Assembly (NCBI RefSeq): GCF_019049255.1
Contig: NZ_JAGMUJ010000216.1
Coordinates: 10,648-58,042 of the forward strand
Source: Streptomyces sp. AC558_RSS880
Lineage (GTDB): Bacteria; Actinomycetota; Actinomycetes; Streptomycetales; Streptomycetaceae
DNA: 47,395 bases
Direction: 5' to 3'
The position numbers and the translations under genes were made by a program. Below are positions 33,396 through 40,760 of this stretch, one piece after another. Below the pieces are notes generated by a model. That model did not search any database. It saw nothing but the letters and a program-made list of their open reading frames with translations, and was not told where the DNA came from. Position 1 is the stretch's first letter; each line of letters starts with the position of its first letter.

Positions 33396-34007
33396 TCAGG
33401 ACCCGTTCCACAAGGCGCTCCACAGGCCCATCAGGCGTTGCTGGTCGGGGGTGAGGGTGGCGGTGCGCAGCAGGCGCCGGCGCAGGACGGGCACGTCGAC
33501 GCTGATGCCGACGGGCGCGCCGGGCCGGCCGGGTGTGAAGACCGGGCGGTAGGTGCGGGTGTGGATCATCCACGCCTCGTAGCGGTCGGCGGGGCTGCCG
33601 CTGCGCGCGGTGTGGCCTTCGTCGGGGGAGCGGGACGGGCACGCGCAGGACGGGTCGGTGCAGGGCCGTCCGGCGGGATGCGTGGCCAGGACGGGGCGGC
33701 GGCGGTAATGGGTGGTGGTGCCGTTGAGCATGGGGCAGCGTGCAGCGGCATACGGCAGGCATTCGGGGTGCAGCGCCGGTTCGGGAGAGTGCCCGCGGGC
33801 GGCGTCGGCCGGGCGGACGATCAGGCAGCACCGCTCGTCCAGGAACTGGCCGCAGATCTGGCACAGGCGTCGCAGGAAGGCGGTGCGGGCCCGGTCGGCG
33901 TCCAGGCTGCCGAAGGCGGCGTGGCCGCCGTGGATCAGGGACACCCACGGCACGACCAGTCCGCCCGACAGCGGCCGGCGCGCACAGCGCTGGGGTATCG
34001 AATGCAT
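33396..34007 (-). CDS. Cys/His-rich putative zinc-binding protein
   Basis: A 203-residue protein; ATG 34007 follows AAGGAGA at 6 bases. After a hydrophobic N-terminal third, a metal-binding set is visible: CQICGQFLDERCC (Cys49, 52, 60, 61) and LHPECLPYAAARC (His80, Cys83, 91). A short CTDPSCACP follows at about 115. The C-terminal part has DRYEAWMIHTRTYRPVF and ends in a helix (LTPDQQRLMGLWSALW). The spacing suggests one or two zinc ribbons. It belongs to a run of small same-strand genes, several with zinc motifs. The specific family is unknown; nucleic-acid or protein binding is likely by analogy. Confidence 0.7.
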   Translation of the reverse strand: MHSIPQRCARRPLSGGLVVPWVSLIHGGHAAFGSLDADRARTAFLRRLCQICGQFLDERCCLIVRPADAARGHSPEPALHPECLPYAAARCPMLNGTTTHYRRRPVLATHPAGRPCTDPSCACPSRSPDEGHTARSGSPADRYEAWMIHTRTYRPVFTPGRPGAPVGISVDVPVLRRRLLRTATLTPDQQRLMGLWSALWNGS

Positions 34008-34047
34008 CGGTTGTCTCCTTCGGATGGCGGGGCGGGGCAGCTGGGCG

Positions 34048-34467
34048 TCAGGTGCCGGGCGGCGGGGGAGGGCCGGTCAGGAGTTCCTCCCAGTGGGCGT
34101 AGCGGCAGTCGGTTGCCTCGTGCAGGCGCAGGTGCAGCCAGGACAGGTCCTGTCCGGTGCGCAGGACGGCTTCGGCGCCGATGGCCGCGGCCCGTGGGTG
34201 GACGGTGTCGTCGCCGGGGTCGGCGAGCGTGAGGATGAGGCCGGGGCGGTGGGGCATGTGGCGCAGCGTGAAGGCGGGGTAGCTGCGGTCGTCCAGGATC
34301 ACGAGCGGGGCGAGCCGGTACTCCTCGGCGCTGAACAGCGGGGAGGGCAGCCGCCGCAGCGGAACCGGGCAGGGCCGCAGGCCGATCGGGTCGTCGTCGG
34401 GGTGATCGCTGATGACCAGCACCGGCGTACGCGCTCGCTCCTGGGGCGCTGGCGCTGAGTTGGGCAT
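34048..34467 (-). CDS. Hypothetical protein
   Basis: A 139-residue protein from ATG 34467 with CGAGG upstream. It has alternating strands (TPVLVISDHPDDDPIGLRP, LAPLVILDDRSYPAFTLR, GLILTLADPGDDTV) and a C-terminal helix (LSWLHLRLHEATDCRYAHWE). No motif identifies an activity. It ends 40 bp before the zinc-binding protein gene on the same strand. Confidence 0.6.
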   Translation of the reverse strand: MPNSAPAPQERARTPVLVISDHPDDDPIGLRPCPVPLRRLPSPLFSAEEYRLAPLVILDDRSYPAFTLRHMPHRPGLILTLADPGDDTVHPRAAAIGAEAVLRTGQDLSWLHLRLHEATDCRYAHWEELLTGPPPPPGT

Positions 34468-34518
34468 GGCGGGAACGCCTCGCTTTCGTCATCGGGGAAT
34501 AGGTTGAGGGCCGGGCAG

Positions 34519-34558
34519 GCGGGGGCGGGACAACCTGTGTGGGCGGTCCCGCCCCCGC
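34519..34558. terminator. 13-bp-stem intergenic hairpin
   Basis: Arms GCGGGGGCGGGAC and GTCCCGCCCCCGC flank a 14-base loop, beginning 11 bp after the stop of the gene at 34569. It is a terminator or attenuator within the run of same-strand genes. Confidence 0.65.
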
Positions 34559-34568
34559 GCCGGTCGGG

Positions 34569-34910
34569 TCAGCCGAGCGGGTAGAGGACCAGGGCCGGAA
34601 CGGCGGTGTCGGGGATGCCGTCGCTGAACAGCTCCCGCAGTTCCTGGTCCTTGGCCATCTCCTCCGGGGTGGGGAAGAGCTCGCCGGTGAACTCGTCGTC
34701 GGGCAGCGGCGCGTAACGGCCCTCGCCCCAGGTGGCCAGCGGGGAGTAGCCGTTGTCCTCGTTGTCGAGGGCGAGCACGACCAGGCGGTCACCGGGCAGG
34801 TGTCGCCAGAGGCGGTTGACCAGGTAGCGCAGCAGGGCCAGGGTCAGCGGGCGTTCGGCTGCCTCGGCTTCGGCGAGGGCGTCGCCGGCGGGTGGGGTCT
34901 TCTCGGACAT
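34569..34910 (-). CDS. Small acidic hypothetical protein
   Basis: A 113-residue protein; ATG 34910 is preceded by AAAGG. It has an N-terminal helix (LTLALLRYLVNRLWRHL), a strand with acidic turn (DRLVVLALDNEDNGYSPL) and a helix (PTPEEMAKDQELRELFSD), ending VPALVLYPLG. Net acidic and probably soluble. Hairpins lie both upstream (34937-34968) and downstream (34519-34558). No known family recognised. Confidence 0.6.
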   Translation of the reverse strand: MSEKTPPAGDALAEAEAAERPLTLALLRYLVNRLWRHLPGDRLVVLALDNEDNGYSPLATWGEGRYAPLPDDEFTGELFPTPEEMAKDQELRELFSDGIPDTAVPALVLYPLG

Positions 34911-34936
34911 GGCGGCCTTTCGCGAGGGGAAGGAGG

Positions 34937-34968
34937 CCGGGGCGGTTGTTCGTGCACAACCGCCCCGG
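34937..34968. terminator. 13-bp-stem intergenic hairpin
   Basis: CCGGGGCGGTTGT and its complement enclose a 6-base loop between the gene ending at 35000 and ATG 34910. A strong stem of the same style as the other hairpins in this gene run. Confidence 0.65.
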
Positions 34969-34999
34969 GCAGGACGAGGCGGCCGGTGGCGGGGGGCGG

Positions 35000-35596
35000 T
35001 CAGTCGCGTGGCGTCGTCGGGTCCGGTTCGGCGGGTTCGGCTGTCTGGCCGGGCCAGTGCCAGGTGCCGTGGTGGAGGTCCGTCCAGCGGTGGGCGCCGT
35101 CGGGGTTCCACTTCACGCGGGTGGGTCCCCCGCCGTAGATCGGGTGGGTGCGGCGGATCGCCGCCGGGTAGCCGAGGAGGTGGTCACGGCGCAGGTTGCT
35201 GCCGTCCAGTTGCGGTGCCTGGCCGTACAGGTCCAGGGCCTGGAGGACGTCGGCCAGCAGTGCCCATAGCTGGTCGGGGTCCTGGGGCAGGTTGCGGATG
35301 CGCTGGTCGGAGGCGGTGATGCGGCGGGCTGCCTCGTCGCCGCGGCGGTACCAGGTGCCGCCGCCGGATACCGCCCGCACGGCCGTGGTCAGCTCCTTCA
35401 CGTCCGGCGGGGCCGGCTCGCCGGGCCGGGTGAGGATGCGGAACGTCTCGGCCATGGCCAGGTAGTAGGCCGCCTCGTGGGCCGGCTCCAGCGGGCCGGC
35501 GTCCGCATCGGCGGGTGATGGCTCGGGCAGGGGCACGCCGCTCATGTCGCGTGCGTACGCTCGGGCGGCTGCAACGGCGTCGGGAGAGATGACCAT
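35000..35596 (-). CDS. Hypothetical protein
   Basis: A 198-residue protein from ATG 35596. It is helical in the first half (SPDAVAAARAYARDMSG, EAAYYLAMAETFRILTRPG, WALLADVLQALDLYGQ) and Trp/His-rich at the end (GGGPTRVKWNPDGAHRW, LHHGTWHWPG). No catalytic motif. A hairpin separates it from each neighbour, although all are on one strand. Unknown family; the helical first half suggests protein contacts. Confidence 0.6.
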   Translation of the reverse strand: MVISPDAVAAARAYARDMSGVPLPEPSPADADAGPLEPAHEAAYYLAMAETFRILTRPGEPAPPDVKELTTAVRAVSGGGTWYRRGDEAARRITASDQRIRNLPQDPDQLWALLADVLQALDLYGQAPQLDGSNLRRDHLLGYPAAIRRTHPIYGGGPTRVKWNPDGAHRWTDLHHGTWHWPGQTAEPAEPDPTTPRD

Positions 35597-35659
35597 GGTC
35601 GCCTCTGATTTCGTGAACGGTCTGGCGGAGGGGAAGTGGCCGCGCTTGCGCGGCTGTTG

Positions 35660-35700
35660 GCACCGCCGGGCAGGGCGGTGAGTGCTCTGCCCGGCGGTGC
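35660..35700. terminator. 14-bp-stem intergenic hairpin
   Basis: GCACCGCCGGGCAG and its complement flank a 13-base loop, beginning 10 bp after the stop of the gene at 35710. Likely terminator or attenuator. Confidence 0.65.
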
Positions 35701-35709
35701 ATGGGGCGG

Positions 35710-36084
35710 TCAGTCCTCGATCAGGTCCAGGCAGGAGACGGGGATGCCGCTGCCGGGCAGCCGGTAGCGCTTGGTCTCCTCCGGGATGCGGTAGCGGTTG
35801 TTGCGCAGGTCGGTGCGCAGCAGCCGGGTGGACTCCTCGTCCAGCAGGAAGCCCGCGCGCGTGCCGGTGCGGTTGCGCTCCTGCACGGTGCCGGTCAGGC
35901 GGCGCAGGAAGGCCGGGCGCAGCGAGTCGTTGATGCGGGCCCGGCGACCGGCCACGATTCCGTCGTGGGCGGCCTTGTCGAGCTCGCCGAGCCGCCGGGC
36001 GGCGGCCTCCTGCACCTGCGCGACGGCTGCCGCATCCGGCAGCTGCCGGATGAAGGCGCGCACCTCGTCGATACCGATGGACAT
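35710..36084 (-). CDS. Hypothetical basic protein downstream of ParB
   Basis: A 124-residue protein; ATG 36084 follows GAGGAAGA closely. Helical N-terminus (DEVRAFIRQLPDAAAVAQVQ, RRLGELDKAAHDGIVAG) then a basic, beta-like second half (RPAFLRRLTGTVQERNRTGT, RTDLRNNRYRIPEETKRY). The Arg content suits nucleic-acid binding. It follows parB on the same strand with a hairpin between. Family unknown. Confidence 0.6.
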   Translation of the reverse strand: MSIGIDEVRAFIRQLPDAAAVAQVQEAAARRLGELDKAAHDGIVAGRRARINDSLRPAFLRRLTGTVQERNRTGTRAGFLLDEESTRLLRTDLRNNRYRIPEETKRYRLPGSGIPVSCLDLIED

Positions 36085-36115
36085 AGTTCTTCCTCTCTGA
36101 GGGGAGGGGGGATGA

Positions 36116-36144
36116 CCGGCCGGGCACCGGGCGCGCCCGGCCGG
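36116..36144. terminator. 10-bp-stem hairpin after parB
   Basis: CCGGCCGGGC and GCCCGGCCGG flank a 9-base loop, 27 bp beyond the parB stop. Possible terminator or attenuator. Confidence 0.55.
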
Positions 36145-36170
36145 AGCCTTGGGGAAGGGGGGAGGGAGGG

Positions 36171-37697
36171 TCAGGCGTCGGCGCTGGCGTCGCTGTCGGC
36201 GTCGGCGTTGGGTCGGTGGCTGGCGACGGCCTGCTGCTCGACCTCGGACAGCTGGTAGCTGCCGTTGTCGGCCTGGCCGAGGGATTCCAGCAGCAGCAGG
36301 TAGGAGGCCTGGAGCGGGCTGGGCGATTCCCACAGGCAGACGTGGGCTCCCCGGGCGGTGTCGAACTGCTTGGGTTCGCGGATGTCGTCTTCGAACGCGG
36401 CGGCGACCTGGGCGAACAGCACGTTGGCAAGCCGGTTCTTGGGGAAGCCGGCCGCGACCTGCGACGGTGCCTCCTTCTGCGGGTCGGTGGCCCCCAGCAG
36501 CAGCGCCAGGGTCTCGGTGCGCTGCTTGTCGGCCCACTTTCCGTAGAAGCGGGGCAGGTCCAGCACGATCCGCTGGGCGAACTGGCGGGCCTCCTCGGGC
36601 AGGGTCTTGCCGCGCACCAGCCGTCTGATGAACTCCTGCCTGGGACCGGCAGCCGCCTTCCATGCGCGGTTGCACGCCACGGTCCGCGCGCGCTCCTCGA
36701 CCCGGCGCTCGTCTTCCTCGGTCTTGGGCTGCTTGGGCTTGGGGCGCATCTTGTGGCCGTGCGCGGCCGGGTCGACGCAGTGCCACACCGGCCGGTGCTC
36801 CTCGTCCAGCCGGGCGCTGTGACCGGGGCAGCCCTTGTGGTTGTCCTCGGTCAGCGGCGCACCCAGACCCGTGGTCAGCTCGGCCAGCGGCCGGGAGGGG
36901 TCCTTCTGCCCGTACCCCACCGTCCCCAGCAGCGGGATCCCCGCCGTCTTGAGCTCCTCCACCGCCTTGGCCCGCGCTTCGGCGTCGGCCTGCTCGGCTT
37001 TCAGCAGGGCCATTTCCTGGTCCCAGTGACCGCGCCCGCCGCTGCCCTCCTCGTGGTCGCGCTGGAGCGCCCGCAGCAGACGGTTCTCCGCGCCGCGCAC
37101 GTCGCTGACCTCGGCGAGCTGGGCGGTCTGCTCCAGGTCCATGCCTCCGGCCGTCGCCCGGCGCAGCGTGGCGTCGTCCAGTTTCTGCGCCGCCTTGGCC
37201 TGCCTGGCCGCGTTGCGGCCGACCCCCAGCGCCTTGGCGGCCGTGCGGCGGTCGACCTCGCTCATGTCGATCAGGGCCAACTCCTGGGCGCGCAGGGTGT
37301 CACGCGCGCTCATGCCCTCACGGTGGTCGTTCTCCACCAGCGACAAAAACCGCGTCCAACCATCGCGGCCGACCAGGTCCTGGCGCACGTACGCCCTCAC
37401 CGGGCGCACCGGGCGGCCCTCCGCCTCGGCGGTGGCGTTGGCGACCTGCGCGGCCTGCGCGCGCCGCCAGCCCTTGAACACGCCGTAGGTGCCGTCGGGC
37501 CGGGGCCGGACGCTGATGGGCTCCTCGACGCCGATCTCCTTCACGGAGGTGATCAGCTTCTCGTCCGGCTCGGTGTCGTGCTCACGGGCGTTGCACTCGT
37601 CGCGCACCAGCAGCGCGGCGTCCAGCACAACCACCTGCGTGGTGTCCTCCTCGGGGGTGGCGGGCGTACTGGTCGGGGTCGAGACGGCGGTAGCCAT
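36171..37697 (-). CDS. ParB/KorB-like DNA-binding protein
   Basis: A 508-residue protein; ATG 37697 follows GGAGAG. The ParB N-terminal CTPase domain is about residues 25-125: VVLDAALLVRDECNAREHD, EPISVRPRPDGTYGVFKGWR (the GxRR-like box) and SLVENDHREGMSARDTLRA (the ENxxR box). The HTH region follows (TAAKALGVGRNAARQAKAAQ, then MDLEQTAQLAEV). The long C-terminal half is charged and specific to this element. ParB proteins bind parS sites for segregation; plasmid KorB types also repress transfer genes. No ParA gene and no obvious parS palindrome were seen in the window, so the job could be regulatory. It has its own conserved-type promoter (37796-37769). Confidence 0.82.
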   Translation of the reverse strand: MATAVSTPTSTPATPEEDTTQVVVLDAALLVRDECNAREHDTEPDEKLITSVKEIGVEEPISVRPRPDGTYGVFKGWRRAQAAQVANATAEAEGRPVRPVRAYVRQDLVGRDGWTRFLSLVENDHREGMSARDTLRAQELALIDMSEVDRRTAAKALGVGRNAARQAKAAQKLDDATLRRATAGGMDLEQTAQLAEVSDVRGAENRLLRALQRDHEEGSGGRGHWDQEMALLKAEQADAEARAKAVEELKTAGIPLLGTVGYGQKDPSRPLAELTTGLGAPLTEDNHKGCPGHSARLDEEHRPVWHCVDPAAHGHKMRPKPKQPKTEEDERRVEERARTVACNRAWKAAAGPRQEFIRRLVRGKTLPEEARQFAQRIVLDLPRFYGKWADKQRTETLALLLGATDPQKEAPSQVAAGFPKNRLANVLFAQVAAAFEDDIREPKQFDTARGAHVCLWESPSPLQASYLLLLESLGQADNGSYQLSEVEQQAVASHRPNADADSDASADA

Positions 37698-37768
37698 GGG
37701 GCTCTCCTTCTCCTTGCCGTAGTGGCGTATCGGAGGTGCTTTGCAGGTCGGGCGACCTCTCGATATCC

Positions 37769-37796
37769 ATAATAGGTACTTCTTTTTGTGGGTCCA
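37769..37796 (-). promoter_or_regulatory. parB promoter, conserved type
   Basis: TGGACC (37796-37791), 16 bp, TATTAT (37774-37769) on the minus strand, about 70 bp before ATG 37697. It matches the SSB and 38386-gene promoters in spacing and -10. Confidence 0.65.
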
Positions 37797-37841
37797 GATA
37801 CCCCCTGACCTGCGGAAATGCGGGCTGCGGGGTGAGTGGGG

Positions 37842-38336
37842 TCAGCCGAGGTGCGGGGGTCGGCTGCGGGTGTGGGCGGCCCGGATTGCGGCGTCGAAGT
37901 CGGGGTGCTGCCGGGCGGTTGAGGGCAGTTGTGCGTTGCGGGCGGCCATGGCCCGGGTGAGGACGTCCAGTTGCTCGGGGGAGAAGACCCAGGGGCCTTG
38001 TTCGTCGGCGTCCAGAGTGGCCAGCAGGCTTTCGGCGGTCGCGATGTCCTCGGGGCGCCGGTACACCGGTTGGGTCCGGCTGAGCCGCAGGGCGAGGGCC
38101 AGGCCGGCGCCCAGGTGCGGGGCGTGGCAGCGTCGGGTGGGGGTGATCACCTGATGGCCGGCCGGGACGGTGAGGACCTGGAGCACGCCCGCCAGCACGA
38201 CGAGCCGTTCGTCGCTCTGCACGGGGAAGGTTGCCGCGGTGGCCCGGTTGCCGCAGGATCGGCAGGCGTAAAGGCCTGGGCCCTGGGGCGCGTAGCGGCC
38301 CCCGTGGCAGACGTGGCACAGGATCGGGACCGGCAT
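37842..38336 (-). CDS. Zinc-ribbon hypothetical protein
   Basis: A 164-residue protein; ATG 38336 follows AGGAGG at 9 bases. A compact N-terminal zinc ribbon has Cys7/Cys10 (ILCHVCHGG) and Cys25/Cys28 (YACRSCGNR). A strand-rich part (ERLVVLAGVLQVLTVPAGHQ) and helices (DIATAESLLATLDADEQ, FSPEQLDVLTRAMAARN) follow. The ribbon suggests nucleic-acid or protein binding. It ends just before the parB promoter. Family unknown. Confidence 0.65.
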   Translation of the reverse strand: MPVPILCHVCHGGRYAPQGPGLYACRSCGNRATAATFPVQSDERLVVLAGVLQVLTVPAGHQVITPTRRCHAPHLGAGLALALRLSRTQPVYRRPEDIATAESLLATLDADEQGPWVFSPEQLDVLTRAMAARNAQLPSTARQHPDFDAAIRAAHTRSRPPHLG

Positions 38337-38352
38337 CTCGTATGCCTCCTTC

Positions 38353-38376
38353 GGGCGGGCGCCGCAGCGCCCGCCC
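38353..38376. terminator. 10-bp-stem intergenic hairpin
   Basis: GGGCGGGCGC, loop CGCA, GCGCCCGCCC; begins 10 bp after the stop of the gene at 38386 and 17 bp before ATG 38336. Confidence 0.6.
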
Positions 38377-38385
38377 GCGTCGACG

Positions 38386-38874
38386 TCAGGGGGTTAGGCG
38401 GGTGATCTGGCCGGTGGGCAGGTGGACGCGCAGGACGTCCTCGTGCCGGGGCGGGTCCAGCGCCGCGAGCCGGTTGAGCGCGGCGGCCAGTTCCGGGTCG
38501 GCGAACACCTCCTCGGCCATCGCCGCCTCGCCGATCGGCACGGCGGTCGCCGTGGTGCTGGTGTGCCGCAGGTCCGGGATCTCCTCAGTGCTGGCGAGCG
38601 CCGCGACGAACGGGCTCCACCCGACGCGCATGCCCTCTGCCGTCCGGCGCTCGGCCGTCGTGAAATATGCGGCCACCACCGGGCGGTCGCCGGGCTGCCC
38701 GGCCGCGAATGCCGCGACCCGGTCGACCACGACCCGCCGCCACGCCTCCTCGGTGGCCGAGAGGGCTTCGATGGTCAGTGCGTCCAGCGCCCTGGGTGCG
38801 AGGCGGCGCAGCGCGTCGCGCACCGGCGACTCGGTCGGCGTGGCCAGCAGTCCGGCCAGTTCGATCGGGTTCAT
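38386..38874 (-). CDS. Hypothetical helical protein
   Basis: A 162-residue protein; ATG 38874 (start MNPIELAGLLATPTESP) follows AGGAGG at 9 bases. The frame extends upstream to 39174, but that part has biased Arg/Pro composition and overlaps the next gene. Mostly helical (VRDALRRLAPRALDALTIEA, MAEEVFADPELAAALNRLA), ending in a short strand (DVLRVHLPTGQITRL). No motif recognised. Preceded by a conserved-type promoter. Confidence 0.65.
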   Translation of the reverse strand: MNPIELAGLLATPTESPVRDALRRLAPRALDALTIEALSATEEAWRRVVVDRVAAFAAGQPGDRPVVAAYFTTAERRTAEGMRVGWSPFVAALASTEEIPDLRHTSTTATAVPIGEAAMAEEVFADPELAAALNRLAALDPPRHEDVLRVHLPTGQITRLTP

Positions 38875-38945
38875 GGGTGGCGTCCTCCTCGTGCGAGGTG
38901 GCGGCGGGGCCCGCCGTCCGGGCTGCCGCATCACCAACACTTCCA

Positions 38946-38973
38946 ATAATAGGGTAATTCTGTTGGGTGTGAA
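38946..38973 (-). promoter_or_regulatory. Promoter of the gene at 38386, conserved type
   Basis: TTCACA (38973-38968), 16 bp, TATTAT (38951-38946) on the minus strand, about 70 bp before ATG 38874. Third copy of the SSB-type promoter architecture. Confidence 0.6.
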
Positions 38974-38999
38974 CCCGCCTCTGACCTGGGGTTTTGCTG

Positions 39000-39686
39000 C
39001 TAGTCGCGGTCGTGGCGCGGCGGCAGCGGAAAGGTGCGCCAAGGGTCGAACCGCGCGCACTGCTCGCAGTAGACGGTCACGCGGTTGGCGGTGCACTCGC
39101 CCCATCGGCACTCGAACTGTTCGCGCGGCCCGCACAGCAGGCACCGCCACAGCGCGATGCCGTGCAGCTCGCACGGCTGGTAGCGCTCGCGCTGCGGCAG
39201 GGCCTCCAGCGCAGGACGGGGGCGCTCCAGGCGCCTCAGGTCGGCGGCCGGGAAGGACACCTCGCCGTCGCGGACCCAGCGCGGCGACAGCTGCTCGAAG
39301 CGCTCGGGCGTGGTGTAGTACGGCTGCCCGACCGGGCTGAACACCAGGGCCAGATGGCCGGCGGAGACCAGGGCCTCCAGACGGTGGTGGCTGAACTCCC
39401 GCATCAGGGACAGCATCTCGTCCTGGCGCAGACTCCAGGCGTACCCGAACCGGCGCAGGATGCGCCGCTCGGCGGCCGCCGGACCGCCCTGGGCGGCGTC
39501 GAGCGCTTCCACAGTCACCACTGCGGCGGCCGGGTCGGCGGCCAGTTCACACGCCGCAGCCTCGGCGGCCTCGCGGGCGGTGTGGCTGCTGAGCGCGTAC
39601 CCGTGGAGCTGATCCACCACCTGGTGCGCACCCTCGTGCTCGGCGACGGCGTACCGGACGGACGGCTGGGGACGGCGGCGGGACAT
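39000..39686 (-). CDS. Hypothetical protein with C-terminal zinc cluster
   Basis: A 228-residue protein; ATG 39686 follows AGGAG at 7 bases. The N-terminal part is helical (AEHEGAHQVVDQLHGYAL, AREAAEAAACELAAD). A winged-helix-like middle follows (EMLSLMREFSHHRLEALVSA, GQPYYTTPERFEQLSPRW). The last 60 residues hold paired cysteines (PCELHG, WRCLLCG, FECRWGEC, VYCEQCARF), enough for two zinc sites. A DNA- or RNA-binding role is plausible. Family unknown. It precedes, on the same strand, the promoter at 38973-38946. Confidence 0.65.
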   Translation of the reverse strand: MSRRRPQPSVRYAVAEHEGAHQVVDQLHGYALSSHTAREAAEAAACELAADPAAAVVTVEALDAAQGGPAAAERRILRRFGYAWSLRQDEMLSLMREFSHHRLEALVSAGHLALVFSPVGQPYYTTPERFEQLSPRWVRDGEVSFPAADLRRLERPRPALEALPQRERYQPCELHGIALWRCLLCGPREQFECRWGECTANRVTVYCEQCARFDPWRTFPLPPRHDRD

Positions 39687-39706
39687 GACGGGACTCCTTC
39701 TGGTGC

Positions 39707-39730
39707 GGGCTGCCCCGGCAGGGGCAGCCC
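39707..39730. terminator. 10-bp-stem intergenic hairpin
   Basis: GGGCTGCCCC, loop GGCA, GGGGCAGCCC, located 33 bp after the stop at 39763 and 21 bp before ATG 39686. Confidence 0.65.
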
Positions 39731-39762
39731 AGAGGCAAGGGGGTGGCCTGAGCGAACGGAGG

Positions 39763-40436
39763 TCAGGTCTGTGGGGCGTACGGGAGCAGTGCCTCAGGTA
39801 GAAGCCGAGGTTGTGAGTACAGACCTTCCAGGCCGCAGGGGGCGATCAGACTCCAGGTGAAGGTGCCCGGGACGGCGTGGAAACGCCCGCGCCGGGGATG
39901 GGGTCCCATGATGCCGACGCCGTAGACCTCGAGTGAGCCGTCGACGAAGCCGTCTCGCACCACCAGCGGGGTTTTGGGTCCCCACCGGTCGTAGTCCTCG
40001 TCGACGACGACGGCGATCACGGGGCTGCGGTCCTCTTCCTCGTGGAGGCAGAAGGTCTGCCACTCGGCGATCTCGGCTATCGCGTCCGCGCGACTGGTGA
40101 GCGTGTTCAGGTAGCGCACGCGGTCCCGGTGGTCGGGGACCTTATCGGTCTCATGCAGCCATGCCTCGAACTGGCGTCGTGCGGACGTGCCGACACCCGC
40201 GTGGTGGCGGCGCAGAAATCCGAAGGCACGGCCGTCCACGGGTATCGGGTGCCGCTTGGTGCACGCCTCGCAGGTGATGCCGGCGTGACGCAGGGCGCGT
40301 TGCAGGCGGGGAAACGGGCGAACCGGGTGCCGCAGTTACAGCACGTATACACCTCGCCGGAAGAAGGGCTGTCCACTGTGATGGTGTGGCAGCGCGGGCA
40401 CCTGTGGCTTTGTTCACGAGAACGAGGTTCTGGCAC
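39763..40436 (-). pseudogene. Zinc-ribbon protein gene, frameshifted and hit by an IS at its 5' end
   Basis: Two frames join into one protein. From 40436 to about 40321 the frame gives HRCPRCHTITVDSPSSGEVY and TCCNCGTRFARFP, a CxxC/CxxC zinc ribbon. From about 40318 to 39763 the second frame continues RLQRALRHAGITCEACTKRH, AFGFLRRHHAGVGTSARRQF and DRSPVIAVVVDEDYDRWGP. One missing C in the GGGG run (plus strand 40318-40321) explains the break and would restore about 224 residues. The GTG at 40436 lies inside the left inverted repeat of the IS, so the native start is lost or IS-supplied. The frameshift may be a sequencing error. Confidence 0.6.
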
Positions 40437-40448
40437 ACATTCCGTGAG
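40426..40448 (+). repeat. Left terminal inverted repeat of the IS
   Basis: 23 bases identical to the reverse complement of 42395-42417, preceded by target duplication GAGAACGA at 40418-40425. Confidence 0.93.
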
Positions 40449-40487
40449 AGTGGTGGACGAGTCTCTTCTGATCGGCAGACTGGGGCG

Positions 40488-40751
40488 ATGCGGATAGAGA
40501 GCGTCGTCGGGATCCAGGCAGTCCGGCTCGCCGTGACGATCGGTGCAATCGTCGTTGCTCCGGTTCTGTTGGTCGCCGGGACTCCGTTGCGGCGCCGCAT
40601 GCTGCGCCGCTACTACCGTGAGGACGGTCCGGGGCTCGTGAGCAAAGAGGACGGTTGGGTGAGCCCGGAGTACTTCGTCGTCACCAATGCGGTTGTTCGA
40701 GCCCTCTGCTGGCCGTCGGATTACGTACTCCGACGGCTTCGTCCTGCCTGA
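40488..40751 (+). CDS. Small membrane protein carried inside the IS
   Basis: 87 residues from ATG 40488: an N-terminal hydrophobic helix (VRLAVTIGAIVVAPVLLVAG), then a basic segment (RRRMLRRYYREDG) and VSPEYFVVTNAVVRALCWP. It lies within the IS ends and opposite to the transposase, so it is either a passenger gene or a fragment captured between the repeats. Its weak ribosome site (GGGGCG) lowers confidence. Not part of standard ISL3 elements as far as I know. Confidence 0.5.
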   Translation: MRIESVVGIQAVRLAVTIGAIVVAPVLLVAGTPLRRRMLRRYYREDGPGLVSKEDGWVSPEYFVVTNAVVRALCWPSDYVLRRLRPA

Positions 40752-40760
40752 GCAGGACGG

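Noticed and set aside
36216..37772. 518-codon plus-strand frame opposite parB
   Set aside because: ParB domain evidence is on the minus strand; this is its reverse-frame shadow.
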